DNA of 64,000 nt from Microbacterium croceum (lineage in GTDB: Bacteria; Actinomycetota; Actinomycetes; Actinomycetales; Microbacteriaceae): the NCBI RefSeq assembly GCF_023091245.1, contig NZ_JAHWXN010000001.1, positions 1,736,001 to 1,800,000 on the forward strand. The letters run 5' to 3'. Within the stretch, counting starts at the first letter, position 1. Each line of letters begins with the position of its first letter. Below the pieces are notes generated by a model. That model made no database searches. It was not told the DNA's origin and saw only the letters and a list, made by a program, of their open reading frames with translations. A program made the translations under genes and the position numbers. Below, piece by piece: positions 50,468 through 60,602 of this stretch.

Positions 50468-51895
50468 ATGGCCACGAAGACCAAACCGCTCGCCCAAGGA
50501 GGCGGGACGCTCAAGCGTAATCTCGGACTGTGGGCCATCGTCGGCCTCGGTCTGGGGTATATGACACCGACCGTCGTCTTCGACACCTTCGGCATGGTCG
50601 CCCGCGATACCGACAACGTGGTGCCGGCGGCCTACCTCGTGGCCCTGGTGGTGATGGTGTTCACAGCGATCAGCTACGGCAAGATCTCCAGCGCCATCCC
50701 GAGTGCCGGATCCGCCTACACCTACGTGCGCGAGTCGATCCACCCCAACCTCGGGTTCATGGTCGGTTGGACCTCGCTGATCGACTACGTGCTGCTCCCG
50801 ATGGTCAACTGCCTCATCATCCGCAGCTACCTCGAAGCGCTGTTCCCCGATATCCCGGGTTGGATCTGGGTGGTGCTGTACTGCGTCCTCGTCACCAGCA
50901 TCATCTACCTGACGATGCGCGGCACATCGAACCTCAACATGATCCTGCTGGTCTTCTCGATCGTCGTCATGATCGTGTTCGTCGTCCTGGTGATCGCGCA
51001 GCTGATGCGCGGCGAGGGGGCGGCGACCGTCGCCTCGATGACGCCGTTCTTCCATGACGGCGCCACCATGGGCGCCGTGCTCATGGGCGCGACCATCGTG
51101 TGCTTCTCATTCATCGGCTTCGACGCGGTCACGATGTACGCGGAAGAGGCGAAGGACCCCAAGATCATGCCCAAGGCGATCCTGCTGACGGTGCTCCTCG
51201 GCGGCGCGATCTTCCTGATCGCCGGCTACCTCTCGCAGCTGCGGTTCCCCGACTGGAACGAGTTCGCTCCGGACGGCGACATGCAGTTCGTCGAGGACTC
51301 CACGCTCCCCATCATCGGCAACCTGGTCGGAGGTCCGGTGCTGATGGCCGTGTTGACGGCCGCCGGCTTCTGCGCCACACTCGCCTCGGGTCTGGCGTCG
51401 CACGCCTCGGTGTCGCGCATGCTGCTGGTGATGGGTCGCAACAACGTGCTGCCGCAGAAGGCGTTCGGCTACATCAACCCGCGCACGCACACCCCGACGT
51501 TCAACATCGTGCTGGTGGGAGCGATCTCGTTACTCGCGATCCCGTTCACGCTCGAGCTGATCGCCGCGTGGATCAACTTCGGCGCCCTGATCGCCTTCAC
51601 GTTCGTCAACATCTCGGTGATCGCCTGGTTCGCGGTCCGCAAGGGACGGCGCAAGACTCCTGCCGACATCTTCAACTTCATCGTGATGCCCGGCATCGGC
51701 ATGGTCCTCACCGGACTCCTGTGGGCGAACCTGCACGAGGACGCCTTGCGCGGCGGCCTGGTCTGGACGGCGATCGGCATCGTCTACCTCGCTATCATCA
51801 CGAGGGGTTTCCGCAAGAAGGTGGTCGCCTTCGACGAGAACCAGGCCGTGACCGGTTTCAACAAGGTCGTCAAGGTGCCCGTCGACGAGAGCTGA
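50468..51895 (+). CDS. APC-superfamily amino acid/polyamine/amine permease
   Basis: The 475-residue protein has twelve predicted helices. The N-terminal motif LGLWAIVGLGLGYMTPTVVFDTFG and the helix-six motif ATIVCFSFIGFDAVTMYAEEAKDPK are APC signatures; similarity looks closest to PuuP/ethanolamine-type importers. ATG 50468 follows GAGGAG. It lies 160 bases after the kinase-phospholyase fusion and may import its substrate, an amino alcohol or polyamine. A strong terminator follows the stop. Confidence 0.9.
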   Translation: MATKTKPLAQGGGTLKRNLGLWAIVGLGLGYMTPTVVFDTFGMVARDTDNVVPAAYLVALVVMVFTAISYGKISSAIPSAGSAYTYVRESIHPNLGFMVGWTSLIDYVLLPMVNCLIIRSYLEALFPDIPGWIWVVLYCVLVTSIIYLTMRGTSNLNMILLVFSIVVMIVFVVLVIAQLMRGEGAATVASMTPFFHDGATMGAVLMGATIVCFSFIGFDAVTMYAEEAKDPKIMPKAILLTVLLGGAIFLIAGYLSQLRFPDWNEFAPDGDMQFVEDSTLPIIGNLVGGPVLMAVLTAAGFCATLASGLASHASVSRMLLVMGRNNVLPQKAFGYINPRTHTPTFNIVLVGAISLLAIPFTLELIAAWINFGALIAFTFVNISVIAWFAVRKGRRKTPADIFNFIVMPGIGMVLTGLLWANLHEDALRGGLVWTAIGIVYLAIITRGFRKKVVAFDENQAVTGFNKVVKVPVDES

Positions 51896-51914
51896 CGCGA
51901 CATCTCGAAACGAG

Positions 51915-51947
51915 AAGAGCCGCCTCCCGAGAAGGGAGGCGGCTCTT
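51915..51947. terminator. Bidirectional hairpin terminator between the APC permease and gdhA
   Basis: AAGAGCCGCCTCCC-GAGAA-GGGAGGCGGCTCTT is a perfect 14-bp stem with a 5-base loop between convergent stops. Its flanking A and T bases give a short U tract in both directions. Confidence 0.92.
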
Positions 51948-51967
51948 CCGCGTGAATCGGTCGCTGA

Positions 51968-53419
<1,452 letters not shown>

Positions 53420-53460
53420 CTAGCGGGAGCCTGAGGGAGGTCTGCTCGGACGGCCGGTTG

Positions 53461-56157
53461 TCACCCGGTGTTCTGCAGGCCGGCAGCGACTCCGCTGACC
53501 GAGAGCAACAGAAGCCGCTGTTGTTCGGCGTCCGCGCCGGAGCCGGTCGCTTCGGTGTCGCCGGCCGAGCGCAGGGCGCGAAGAGCGCGCAGCTGCAGAA
53601 GCGACAGGGCGTCGACGTAGGGGCTGCGCAACTGCACGGCCCGCTGGAGCACGGGCTTGTTGACCAGCAGTCCGTCACCACCGGTGAGCCTGATGACCCA
53701 CTCGCGCGTCAGAGCGAGTTCGTCGAGCACCAGCGCGGCGAGGTCGTCGCGGTCGCCGAGCGCGAGGTACTGCCGGGCGATGCGCTCATCGGTCTTGGCG
53801 AGGCTCATCGCCACGTTGTCGATCATGGTGCGCAGCAGCGGCCACTCGCGGTACGCCTCGACGAGCAGCGCTTCGTCGCCGACGGCCTGGAGCGCAGTGC
53901 CCAGCCCGAACCAGCCGGCGAGGTTGATGCGTGCCTGAGTCCACGCGAACACCCATGGGATCGCCCGCAGATCCTCGAGCGATTCCACCGAGAGCCCACG
54001 GCGTGCGGGACGGGAGCCGAGAGCCAGCAGCCCGATCTCCTCGAGCGGGGTGACAGTGGCGAACCACGGAGCGAAGCCCTCTGCCTTCACGAGTGAGAAG
54101 AAGCGCTCACGCGATGCCGCATCCATGGTGGCCGCGACCTCGGCGTACCGGGCCGCTGCGCCGCTGGTGCGCGCCTCGACCGTCGGCGAGGAGGCCAGCA
54201 GCGTGGCGGCGGCGACCTGGTCGATGTGGCGCATCGCGATGGCGGGCTCGCCATAGCGCGCGAAGATGACCTCGCCCTGCTCGGTGAGCTTGAAGCGGCC
54301 GTCCACCGAGTGCGGGGGCTGCGCGAGGATCGCGGAGTTGGCCGGTCCGCCGCCGCGGCCCAGTGCGCCACCGCGGCCGTGGAACAGAGTGAGCTCGATG
54401 TCGGACTCCTGCGCCCACTGCGCGATCTTCTCCTGCGCTTCGTAGAGCGCGAGGTTCGCGGCGACGGGGCCGACGTCCTTCGACGAGTCGGAGTATCCGA
54501 GCATGACCTCCAGCTTGTTGCCGGTCTCGGCCATGCGCGCCCGGAACTCGGGGAAGGTCACGGCTTCGGCGAGGATCGCGGGCGCGGCCTGAAGGTCGGC
54601 GAAGGTCTCGAACAGGGGGACCACGTCGAGCACAGGGGCATCGTCACCGAGCGCGTGCTTCGCGAGCCGGTGCACATTCGCGAGGTCGGAGGCCGCCTGC
54701 GTGAACGAGACCACGTAGCGTCCGGCCGCACGCAGACCGCGGTCGCGCTGGATGTCGGCGATCACGCGGAAGACCTCCAGCACCTCCTCGGTCTGCGCAC
54801 TGATCGCCGCTCCGGCCTCGAGCTCGGCGAGAGCCTTCGCGTGCACCTGGGAGTGCTGGCGCACTTCGAGCTCGGTCAGATGGAAGCCGTACGTCTCGAC
54901 CTGCCAGATCAGATGCTGCACGCCGCCGAAGGCATGGCGCTTCGCACCCGCGGCGACGAGCGACGACTGCACGCTGCGCAGGTCGGCCAGAAGCTCCTCG
55001 GGGCCGGAGTAGCGCAGCTCGCCCTCTCCGATCCTGGTCGCGGCGATGCGGCGGGCGAGCACCAGGAGTGCACGGCGGTGCGGCTCGTCAGGGGAACGGG
55101 TGGCGAGCTCTCCGGCGATGCCGGGCTCCGCGGCGGCGAAGCGCTCCCACAGGGCGATCACCTCGGTGCTGGGAGGAGTGCCCTCGGCGTCCAGGGTCAG
55201 TGTGCGGCCGATGCGCTCGTGCGCGCGCTCGAGTCCGCGGAGCACGTGATCGGCCGCGATGTCCGACGCCTCACGCGTGACCGACGCGGTCACGAACGGG
55301 TTGCCGTCACGGTCGCCGCCGACCCAGGACCCGACGCGGACGAATGCCGGGACGATGGGTGCGCTGGATCCGGAGTCCTCGCCGCGGAGTGCGTCGTCGA
55401 TGCGGCGGTACACATGCGGGACGGTGGTGAAGAGCGTCTCGTCGAAGACACCCATGACGGTGCGCACCTCATCCGTCGGAGAGGGCTTCTGGGAGCGCAG
55501 CGGGGCGGTACGCCACAGCGTGTCGATCTCCTCGAGCATGCGGCGCTGGGCGCGATGCGCTTCGGCTCCGCCGGCGCTCGCCGCGTCGTGCTGGGTCAGC
55601 AGGTCGGACAGGCGGCGGATGCTCGACGAGACTGCGCGACGCCGCGCCTCGGTGGGGTGCGCGGTGAAGACCGGGTGGAAGCGGAGACCCTCCAGCCGAC
55701 GGAGGGCCTCGTCCTCTCCGACCTCGCTCTTCAGCCGCGCGTACGCGGTGGCGACCGTGTCTGCCGCATCCTCCCGGCCGGGCTGGCCCGCCCGCTCGCG
55801 CAGCACGCGCACCCTCTGGTGCTCCTCAGCGAGGTTCACCAGGTGGAAGTAGCAGGTGAAGGCACGGGCGACCTGGTCGGCCCGCGCGACCGTGAACGAC
55901 TCCGCGATCGCGGCAGCGCGGTCGAAGGCGTCCGGAGTCTCCTCGTCGTAGGCCTGGATCGTCGCGAGTCGCAGGCGCTCGACGTCTTCGAACAGGTCGT
56001 CGCCGCCGGCTTCGCGCAGCACCTGTCCGAGCAGGACGCCGAGCATCCTGACGTCGTTGCGCATCGCATCGGGAATGCCGCGGCCGGCCTCGAAGCGGCC
56101 GATCACGCGGATGGCCTCGGTGTTCGTGGGCTCGGGGAAGGTGTGTTCGGGGGTCAC
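53461..56157 (-). CDS. ppc: Phosphoenolpyruvate carboxylase
   Basis: The 898-residue enzyme carboxylates PEP to oxaloacetate. Conserved motifs are HPVFTAHPTEARRR (catalytic His), GSWVGGDRDGNPFVT, MLGYSDSSKDVG (Lys), FHGRGGALGRGGGP, and the C-terminal GVAAGLQNTG. GTG 56157 is chosen because homology begins there and the long upstream open frame is unlike the family. Ppc opposes PckG at the same node, so the window holds both directions of PEP-oxaloacetate exchange. Confidence 0.96.
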   Translation of the reverse strand: MTPEHTFPEPTNTEAIRVIGRFEAGRGIPDAMRNDVRMLGVLLGQVLREAGGDDLFEDVERLRLATIQAYDEETPDAFDRAAAIAESFTVARADQVARAFTCYFHLVNLAEEHQRVRVLRERAGQPGREDAADTVATAYARLKSEVGEDEALRRLEGLRFHPVFTAHPTEARRRAVSSSIRRLSDLLTQHDAASAGGAEAHRAQRRMLEEIDTLWRTAPLRSQKPSPTDEVRTVMGVFDETLFTTVPHVYRRIDDALRGEDSGSSAPIVPAFVRVGSWVGGDRDGNPFVTASVTREASDIAADHVLRGLERAHERIGRTLTLDAEGTPPSTEVIALWERFAAAEPGIAGELATRSPDEPHRRALLVLARRIAATRIGEGELRYSGPEELLADLRSVQSSLVAAGAKRHAFGGVQHLIWQVETYGFHLTELEVRQHSQVHAKALAELEAGAAISAQTEEVLEVFRVIADIQRDRGLRAAGRYVVSFTQAASDLANVHRLAKHALGDDAPVLDVVPLFETFADLQAAPAILAEAVTFPEFRARMAETGNKLEVMLGYSDSSKDVGPVAANLALYEAQEKIAQWAQESDIELTLFHGRGGALGRGGGPANSAILAQPPHSVDGRFKLTEQGEVIFARYGEPAIAMRHIDQVAAATLLASSPTVEARTSGAAARYAEVAATMDAASRERFFSLVKAEGFAPWFATVTPLEEIGLLALGSRPARRGLSVESLEDLRAIPWVFAWTQARINLAGWFGLGTALQAVGDEALLVEAYREWPLLRTMIDNVAMSLAKTDERIARQYLALGDRDDLAALVLDELALTREWVIRLTGGDGLLVNKPVLQRAVQLRSPYVDALSLLQLRALRALRSAGDTEATGSGADAEQQRLLLLSVSGVAAGLQNTG

Positions 56158-56299
56158 GCTTCGAGCGTATCCCGGCTCGGAAGCGCGCATGACACGCATG
56201 ACACGACGTGACAGCGTCTCGTCGACCCCGAAGGGTGCAGTGCGCGAATCGCCGTGACGTCGCGATGCTCTCCCGCGCGCCGACGCCGGCCGACCTAGC

Positions 56300-57475
56300 A
56301 TGGAGACGATGCGCATCTCAGCGAACCCCCTCCGCGGGCAGCAGTTCCCCGCCGTCCTGCTGCTCCTGGCAGCGGGGGTCGGCCTGGTGCTCGCCAATCT
56401 GCCCACGCACGATGCGGTCGCCGCCGTCCTCGACTTCCACATCGCGGTGCCGGGTACCGGGCTCGACCTCTCGATCGCGCACTGGGTCTCCGACGGACTG
56501 CTCGCGGTGTTCTTCTTCGTGGTGGCGATCGAACTGCGCCACGAGCTGACGCATGGCGAGCTGGACTCGCCTCGCAAGGCGCTGCAGCCCGCCATCGCCG
56601 CGACCGGGGGCGTGCTGGTGCCGATCGCGGTCTATCTGCTGATCGCCGGTGGCGACGCGACCGTGCTCGGCTGGCCGATCCCCACCGCGACCGACATCGC
56701 GTTCGCGCTCGGCGTGCTGGCGATGTTCGGACGAGGACTCCCGTCTTCGGTCCGGGTGTTCCTGCTGGCGCTCGCGATCCTCGACGACATCATCGGCATC
56801 ATCTTCATCGCGGTGCTCTTCGCGCACGACGTGCAGTGGCTGCTGCTGGCGATCGCCGTGGTGGCGGTGGCCGCGTTCGCCGTGCTGAGCCGGATCATCG
56901 CTGCGCGGGGCCGTCCGGTCCTCGTGGTCGCCATGATCATCATCGGCATCGTCGCCTGGGGGCTCGTCGCCGCATCCGGCATCCACGCCACGATCGCGGG
57001 TGTGCTGCTGGGGTTGGTGATGACGCCGGCCCCGGCGGAGCGCACGCGGCACGTGCTGGAGCCCCTGGTGAACGGGGCGATTCTGCCGGTGTTCGCGCTC
57101 GTGGCTGCATTCGTCGTGATCCCGGCGCTGTCTCCGGCTGAGCTGTCTCCGGCGTTCTGGGCCATCGTGGTCGCGCTCCCGGTGGGCAAGATCATCGGGA
57201 TCACGATCTTCGGCTGGGTGGGGATGCGACTCCGGCCGAAGGGTTCAGCGCCCGCGCTGCCCTTCGGCGACCTGCTCGCGGCGGGAGCGCTGGGCGGCAT
57301 CGGGTTCACGGTGTCGCTGCTCCTGGCCAACCTGGCGTTCGCATCGGACGCATCGATCCGCGACCAGGCGATCCTGGGTGTGCTGGTGGGTTCGCTCGTC
57401 GCGCTGGTCATCTCCGCGGTGCTGGTGTCGCTGCGGGCCCGTTCCTATCGACGTCTGGCGGGAGCGGTCTCATGA
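56300..57475 (+). CDS. nhaA: Na+/H+ antiporter NhaA
   Basis: The 391-residue membrane protein follows NhaA across its length: VSDGLLAVFFFVVAIELRHE, PTATDIAFALGVLAMFG, and the ion-binding Asp pair in LALAILDDIIGIIFIA. SGIHATIAGVLLG and GGIGFTVSLLL are further signatures. It exchanges sodium for protons. ATG 56300 is used; ATG 56309 is an alternative three codons in. Its stop overlaps the mazG start (ATGA). Confidence 0.95.
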   Translation: METMRISANPLRGQQFPAVLLLLAAGVGLVLANLPTHDAVAAVLDFHIAVPGTGLDLSIAHWVSDGLLAVFFFVVAIELRHELTHGELDSPRKALQPAIAATGGVLVPIAVYLLIAGGDATVLGWPIPTATDIAFALGVLAMFGRGLPSSVRVFLLALAILDDIIGIIFIAVLFAHDVQWLLLAIAVVAVAAFAVLSRIIAARGRPVLVVAMIIIGIVAWGLVAASGIHATIAGVLLGLVMTPAPAERTRHVLEPLVNGAILPVFALVAAFVVIPALSPAELSPAFWAIVVALPVGKIIGITIFGWVGMRLRPKGSAPALPFGDLLAAGALGGIGFTVSLLLANLAFASDASIRDQAILGVLVGSLVALVISAVLVSLRARSYRRLAGAVS

Positions 57476-58179
57476 CTGCGGCGTCAGAGCCGTCTCTCGA
57501 GCAAGGAGGATCCGTGTCGACGCAGGCGGAGAACGAACACGAGCATGATCCGCTCCGTGCGGCGGCCGAGACCATGCACGCCGTGCGCGAGAGGTGCGTG
57601 TGGTCGCAGCGCATCACGCACCGAGACCTGGTGCCGTATCTGATCGAGGAATCGCACGAGGTGATCGATGCGGTCGAGAGCGGAACGCGCGCCGATCTGC
57701 GGGAGGAGCTCGGCGATCTGCTCTGGCAGGTGCTGTTCCACGCGGCGATCGCCGCACAGGACCCGGACGATCCTTTCGACATCGACGACGTGGCCCGCAC
57801 GCTGACCGAGAAGATGGTGCGCCGGCATCCGCACGTCTTCGCGGATGCCGTGGCGCGCACACCGGAAGAGGTGCTGGTGCACTGGAACGCCGCGAAAGCG
57901 GCGGAGAAGCGCACCAGGAGCAGCGTCCTCGACGGGGTGCCGCGGGGGATGCCGGCTCTTGCCCTCGCGCAGAAGCTCGTCGGGCGCGCCGCCGGTGTGG
58001 GCGTGGCGATGCCGGCGTCGACGACGGTGGCCGGGCCCGCCACCGAGGCCGAGCTCGGCGATGCCTTGCTCGCCCTGGTCGATCGCGCCCGCACGAACGG
58101 CTGGGACGCCGAGCGCGCCCTGCGCGAGCGGCTGCGCACCGTGGAGGCCGACGTGCGAGCGGTGGAGTCGAGCATCTGA
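57472..58179 (+). CDS. mazG: MazG nucleoside triphosphate pyrophosphohydrolase
   Basis: The 235-residue protein has the MazG metal-binding helices YLIEESHEVIDAVE and REELGDLLWQVLFHA. It hydrolyses NTPs to NMP and pyrophosphate, a housecleaning role. The usual CPWDxEQTH is RCVWSQRITH here, a divergent form. ATG 57472 overlaps the nhaA stop and has GGAG seven bases upstream. GTG 57514, four bases after a strong AAGGAGG, is a credible alternative start that would remove 14 non-conserved residues. Confidence 0.88.
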   Translation: MTAASEPSLEQGGSVSTQAENEHEHDPLRAAAETMHAVRERCVWSQRITHRDLVPYLIEESHEVIDAVESGTRADLREELGDLLWQVLFHAAIAAQDPDDPFDIDDVARTLTEKMVRRHPHVFADAVARTPEEVLVHWNAAKAAEKRTRSSVLDGVPRGMPALALAQKLVGRAAGVGVAMPASTTVAGPATEAELGDALLALVDRARTNGWDAERALRERLRTVEADVRAVESSI

Positions 58180-58222
58180 CCGCACGACACGGTGGCGTCG
58201 GCAGACCTGGGAAGATGGTTCT

Positions 58223-59518
58223 GTGGCTACTGTGAACCCGCCGCGCGGCATGCGCGACATCCTCCCCGCCGACAAGGCCCGCCGTGAGCGTGTGCTCTCC
58301 ATCATCCGCGAGCGCTACCTCGCTCATGGATTCGATGAGATCGAGACCCCGGTCGTCGAGGAGTACAGCCGCCTGCACGCGGGGATCGGCGGAGACAACG
58401 AGAAGCTCGCCTACAACGTGCTGCGCCGAGGCCTCGACGCCGAGGCGATCCGCAACGCCGCCGATGATCCCGCGGCGCTCTCCGACCTCGGGCTGCGTTA
58501 CGACCTGACCGTCCCGCTGGCCCGCTTCTACGCCAGCAACCGCGGTCAGCTGCCCGCCGTCTTCCGCTCGATCCAGATCGGGCCCGTGTGGCGTGCCGAG
58601 CGTCCGCAGAAGGGCCGCTACCGCCAGTTCGTGCAGTGCGACATCGACATCATGGGCGACGACTCCTCGCGCGCCGAGGCCGAACTCATGGTCGCGTCCC
58701 TCGACGCGGTCGATGCGCTCGGGCTCGACGGTGCGACCGTGCGGATCAACGACCGGCGTGTGCTGGACTGGATGCTCGACAGCTTCGGCTTCGCCGCAGA
58801 GGAGCGACCCGGCGTGCTCATCACGATCGACAAGCTCGACAAGATCGGGCCGGACGGTGTGGCGGCAGAACTGCGCGAGCGTGCCCTTCGTCAGGCTCAG
58901 GAACCGGATCTCCGGCCGGTCGACGCGTTCGAGGGCTTCCTCCGCCGCCCCCAGACCATGGAGTACCACCCGTTCGGGGAACGCCAGATCCGCACGGCAC
59001 TGCCAGAGAACGCGCCGGACGAGATCGTCTCGCACCTGGTCGGCATCGGCGAGGCCGTCGCAGCGGGGCGCGGGCAGTCCGACATCCCGCTCGTCTTCGA
59101 CCCGTTCCTCGTGCGCGGCATGGGGTACTACACCGGCACGATCTTCGAGCTCGCACACCCCTCCGTCGACTACTCGCTCGGTGGCGGCGGGCGCTACGAC
59201 GGCATGATCGGTCGCTTCCTCGGCCAGCAGGTGCCCGCGGTCGGGTTCTCGCTCGGTTTCGAGCGTCTGGTCGACCTGGTCACCGCGGGGGCGGATGCCG
59301 AGGCGCAGGCGATCGTCCTGATCCACGATGCCGATGTGCCGGTCGCTGAGCTGCTGGCTCACAAGACTGCGCTGATCGGCACCGGCGCCCGGGTGCGACT
59401 GGAGCGTCGCACCAAGAACCTCAAGGCGCTGCTCGAGCGGGCATCCGCCGAGGGCTACACCGGTTTCGCGACGGTCAGCGCCGGCGCGGCCGACCTCGAG
59501 GTCAAGCCCTTGAGTTGA
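58223..59518 (+). CDS. hisS: Histidyl-tRNA synthetase, with a repeat-derived segment
   Basis: The 431-residue class-II synthetase has motif 2 (RAERPQKGRYRQFVQCDIDI), the histidine-specific GMGYYTGTIFELAH, and motif 3 (GFSLGFERL). The N-terminus is PPRGMRDILP. Around residues 220-230 it contains ALRQAQEPD, encoded by a copy of the dispersed CCCTGAGC repeat in inverse orientation (58884-58902). GTG 58223 follows GGAAG. It lies 43 bases downstream of mazG. Confidence 0.95.
   Translation: MATVNPPRGMRDILPADKARRERVLSIIRERYLAHGFDEIETPVVEEYSRLHAGIGGDNEKLAYNVLRRGLDAEAIRNAADDPAALSDLGLRYDLTVPLARFYASNRGQLPAVFRSIQIGPVWRAERPQKGRYRQFVQCDIDIMGDDSSRAEAELMVASLDAVDALGLDGATVRINDRRVLDWMLDSFGFAAEERPGVLITIDKLDKIGPDGVAAELRERALRQAQEPDLRPVDAFEGFLRRPQTMEYHPFGERQIRTALPENAPDEIVSHLVGIGEAVAAGRGQSDIPLVFDPFLVRGMGYYTGTIFELAHPSVDYSLGGGGRYDGMIGRFLGQQVPAVGFSLGFERLVDLVTAGADAEAQAIVLIHDADVPVAELLAHKTALIGTGARVRLERRTKNLKALLERASAEGYTGFATVSAGAADLEVKPLS
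58884..58902. repeat. Dispersed CCCTGAGC..CGAAGGG repeat inside hisS
   Basis: CCCTTCGTCAGGCTCAGGA is one mismatch from the reverse complement of the consensus core through its first 18 bases, plus a final A. It encodes part of the segment LRQAQEP in frame within hisS. Confidence 0.8.
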
Positions 59519-59604
59519 CCGGGTCTCTGCTCGGTGCCGGCGCCCGGTCGTCGGCGCGCCCTGGCGCTGTGTCGGTGCGTGGTGCTTCGCGCCCCGTGCC
59601 CCGT

Positions 59605-59686
59605 GCCGAATGCAGGAGATCGTGCGACCTGCAGGATCATCTGACGGCGTTTCCTCCTGCATTCGGCGCTTTCTCTTGCAGGTCGC
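59605..59686. repeat. Two interleaved inverted repeats between hisS and an SGNH hydrolase
   Basis: Arm A is GCCGAATGCAGGAG (59605-59618) with its perfect complement at 59654-59667. Arm B is GCGACCTGCA (59624-59633) with its perfect complement at 59677-59686. The pairs interleave, so both can form only as a pseudoknot or alternately. A 7-base tandem GGATGCC (three copies, 59704-59724) follows. The rest of the 259-bp gap shows no gene. Confidence 0.75.
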
Positions 59687-59777
59687 GCCGGATTTCGCGC
59701 GCCGGATGCCGGATGCCGGATGCCGAACGACGGATGCCGTTCACGGTGCGTTCACGCGGGCGCGGTCGAATCGGGGC

Positions 59778-60602
59778 ATGGGTCGAACGCGCCTCGTGGT
59801 CACGGGAGCGGTGGTCGCGGTCTCCGGGCTGCTGCTCGGTGGGCGGACGCTGCTTGCGCGTCAGGCGGCGATCGCGCGCCGCAGGATCGGGAAGCCGCTC
59901 GGCGAGGACTCGCTCGACGCCGACCGGGTCTGGCGCCCCTCGTTCGAGGGGGAGCCGATCGAGCTGGTGCTGCTGGGCGATTCACTGGTCGCGGGGCTCG
60001 GCGCTGCGCGGCGCAAGGAGACGCTCGGAGGCCGCCTCGCCAAGGGGCTCGGCCGGCGGATGCACCGGCCGGTGCGGCTGCGCACTCTCGCGGTCGTCGG
60101 CTCGGAGTCGCCTGACCTCGACAACCAGATCGATGCGCTCGCCGCGGAGACGAAGGTGCACGTCGCAGTGATCGTCGTCGGCGGCAACGACGTGACGCAC
60201 CGACTGCCCGTCGCGGTCTCGACGAGCCATCTGCACGCGGCGATCGCTCGGCTGCGGGAGCGCGGTGCGCAGGTCGTGGTCGGCACGTGCCCCGATCTGG
60301 GGGCGTTGCGGGCGGTGCCGCAGCCGCTGCGGCGGCTCGCATCGAGCATGTCGCGTCGTCTGGCAGCATCCCAGGCAGAGACGGCCCGGCAGGCCGGAGC
60401 CGCGCTCGTAGACCTGCGCCGCGCCGTCGGCCCGCTCTTCTTCGACGAACCGGAGGAGATGTTCAGCATGGACCGGTTCCACCCGAGTCCGCTCGGCTAC
60501 CGGCGCACCGCCGAGGCACTGCTCCCGGCGGTGCACCGTGCCGCGGAGGCGGCGCTCAGCTCGTCGTTTCCGCCGGAGCCGCGTCCGTCGGAGCCGCGCT
60601 GA
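59778..60602 (+). CDS. SGNH/GDSL-family hydrolase
   Basis: The 274-residue protein starts with a membrane-anchor or signal helix (LVVTGAVVAVSGLLLGG). It then has the SGNH blocks GDSLVAGLG (nucleophile Ser), VVGGNDVTH (Gly/Asn) and DRFHPSPLGY (catalytic Asp-x-x-His). It is probably an extracytoplasmic esterase or lipase. ATG 59778 follows GGGG. Its last 47 bases overlap the opposing VOC gene. Confidence 0.88.
   Translation: MGRTRLVVTGAVVAVSGLLLGGRTLLARQAAIARRRIGKPLGEDSLDADRVWRPSFEGEPIELVLLGDSLVAGLGAARRKETLGGRLAKGLGRRMHRPVRLRTLAVVGSESPDLDNQIDALAAETKVHVAVIVVGGNDVTHRLPVAVSTSHLHAAIARLRERGAQVVVGTCPDLGALRAVPQPLRRLASSMSRRLAASQAETARQAGAALVDLRRAVGPLFFDEPEEMFSMDRFHPSPLGYRRTAEALLPAVHRAAEAALSSSFPPEPRPSEPR

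Noticed and set aside
56158..56595. N-terminal extension of ppc to 1044 residues
   Set aside because: Family homology starts at GTG 56157; the extension overlaps the divergent nhaA gene and is Ser/Arg-rich.
59704..59724. GGATGCC tandem as a microsatellite or CRISPR-like array
   Set aside because: Only three contiguous 7-base units, no spacers; GGATGCC is a common word in this genome's coding sequence.
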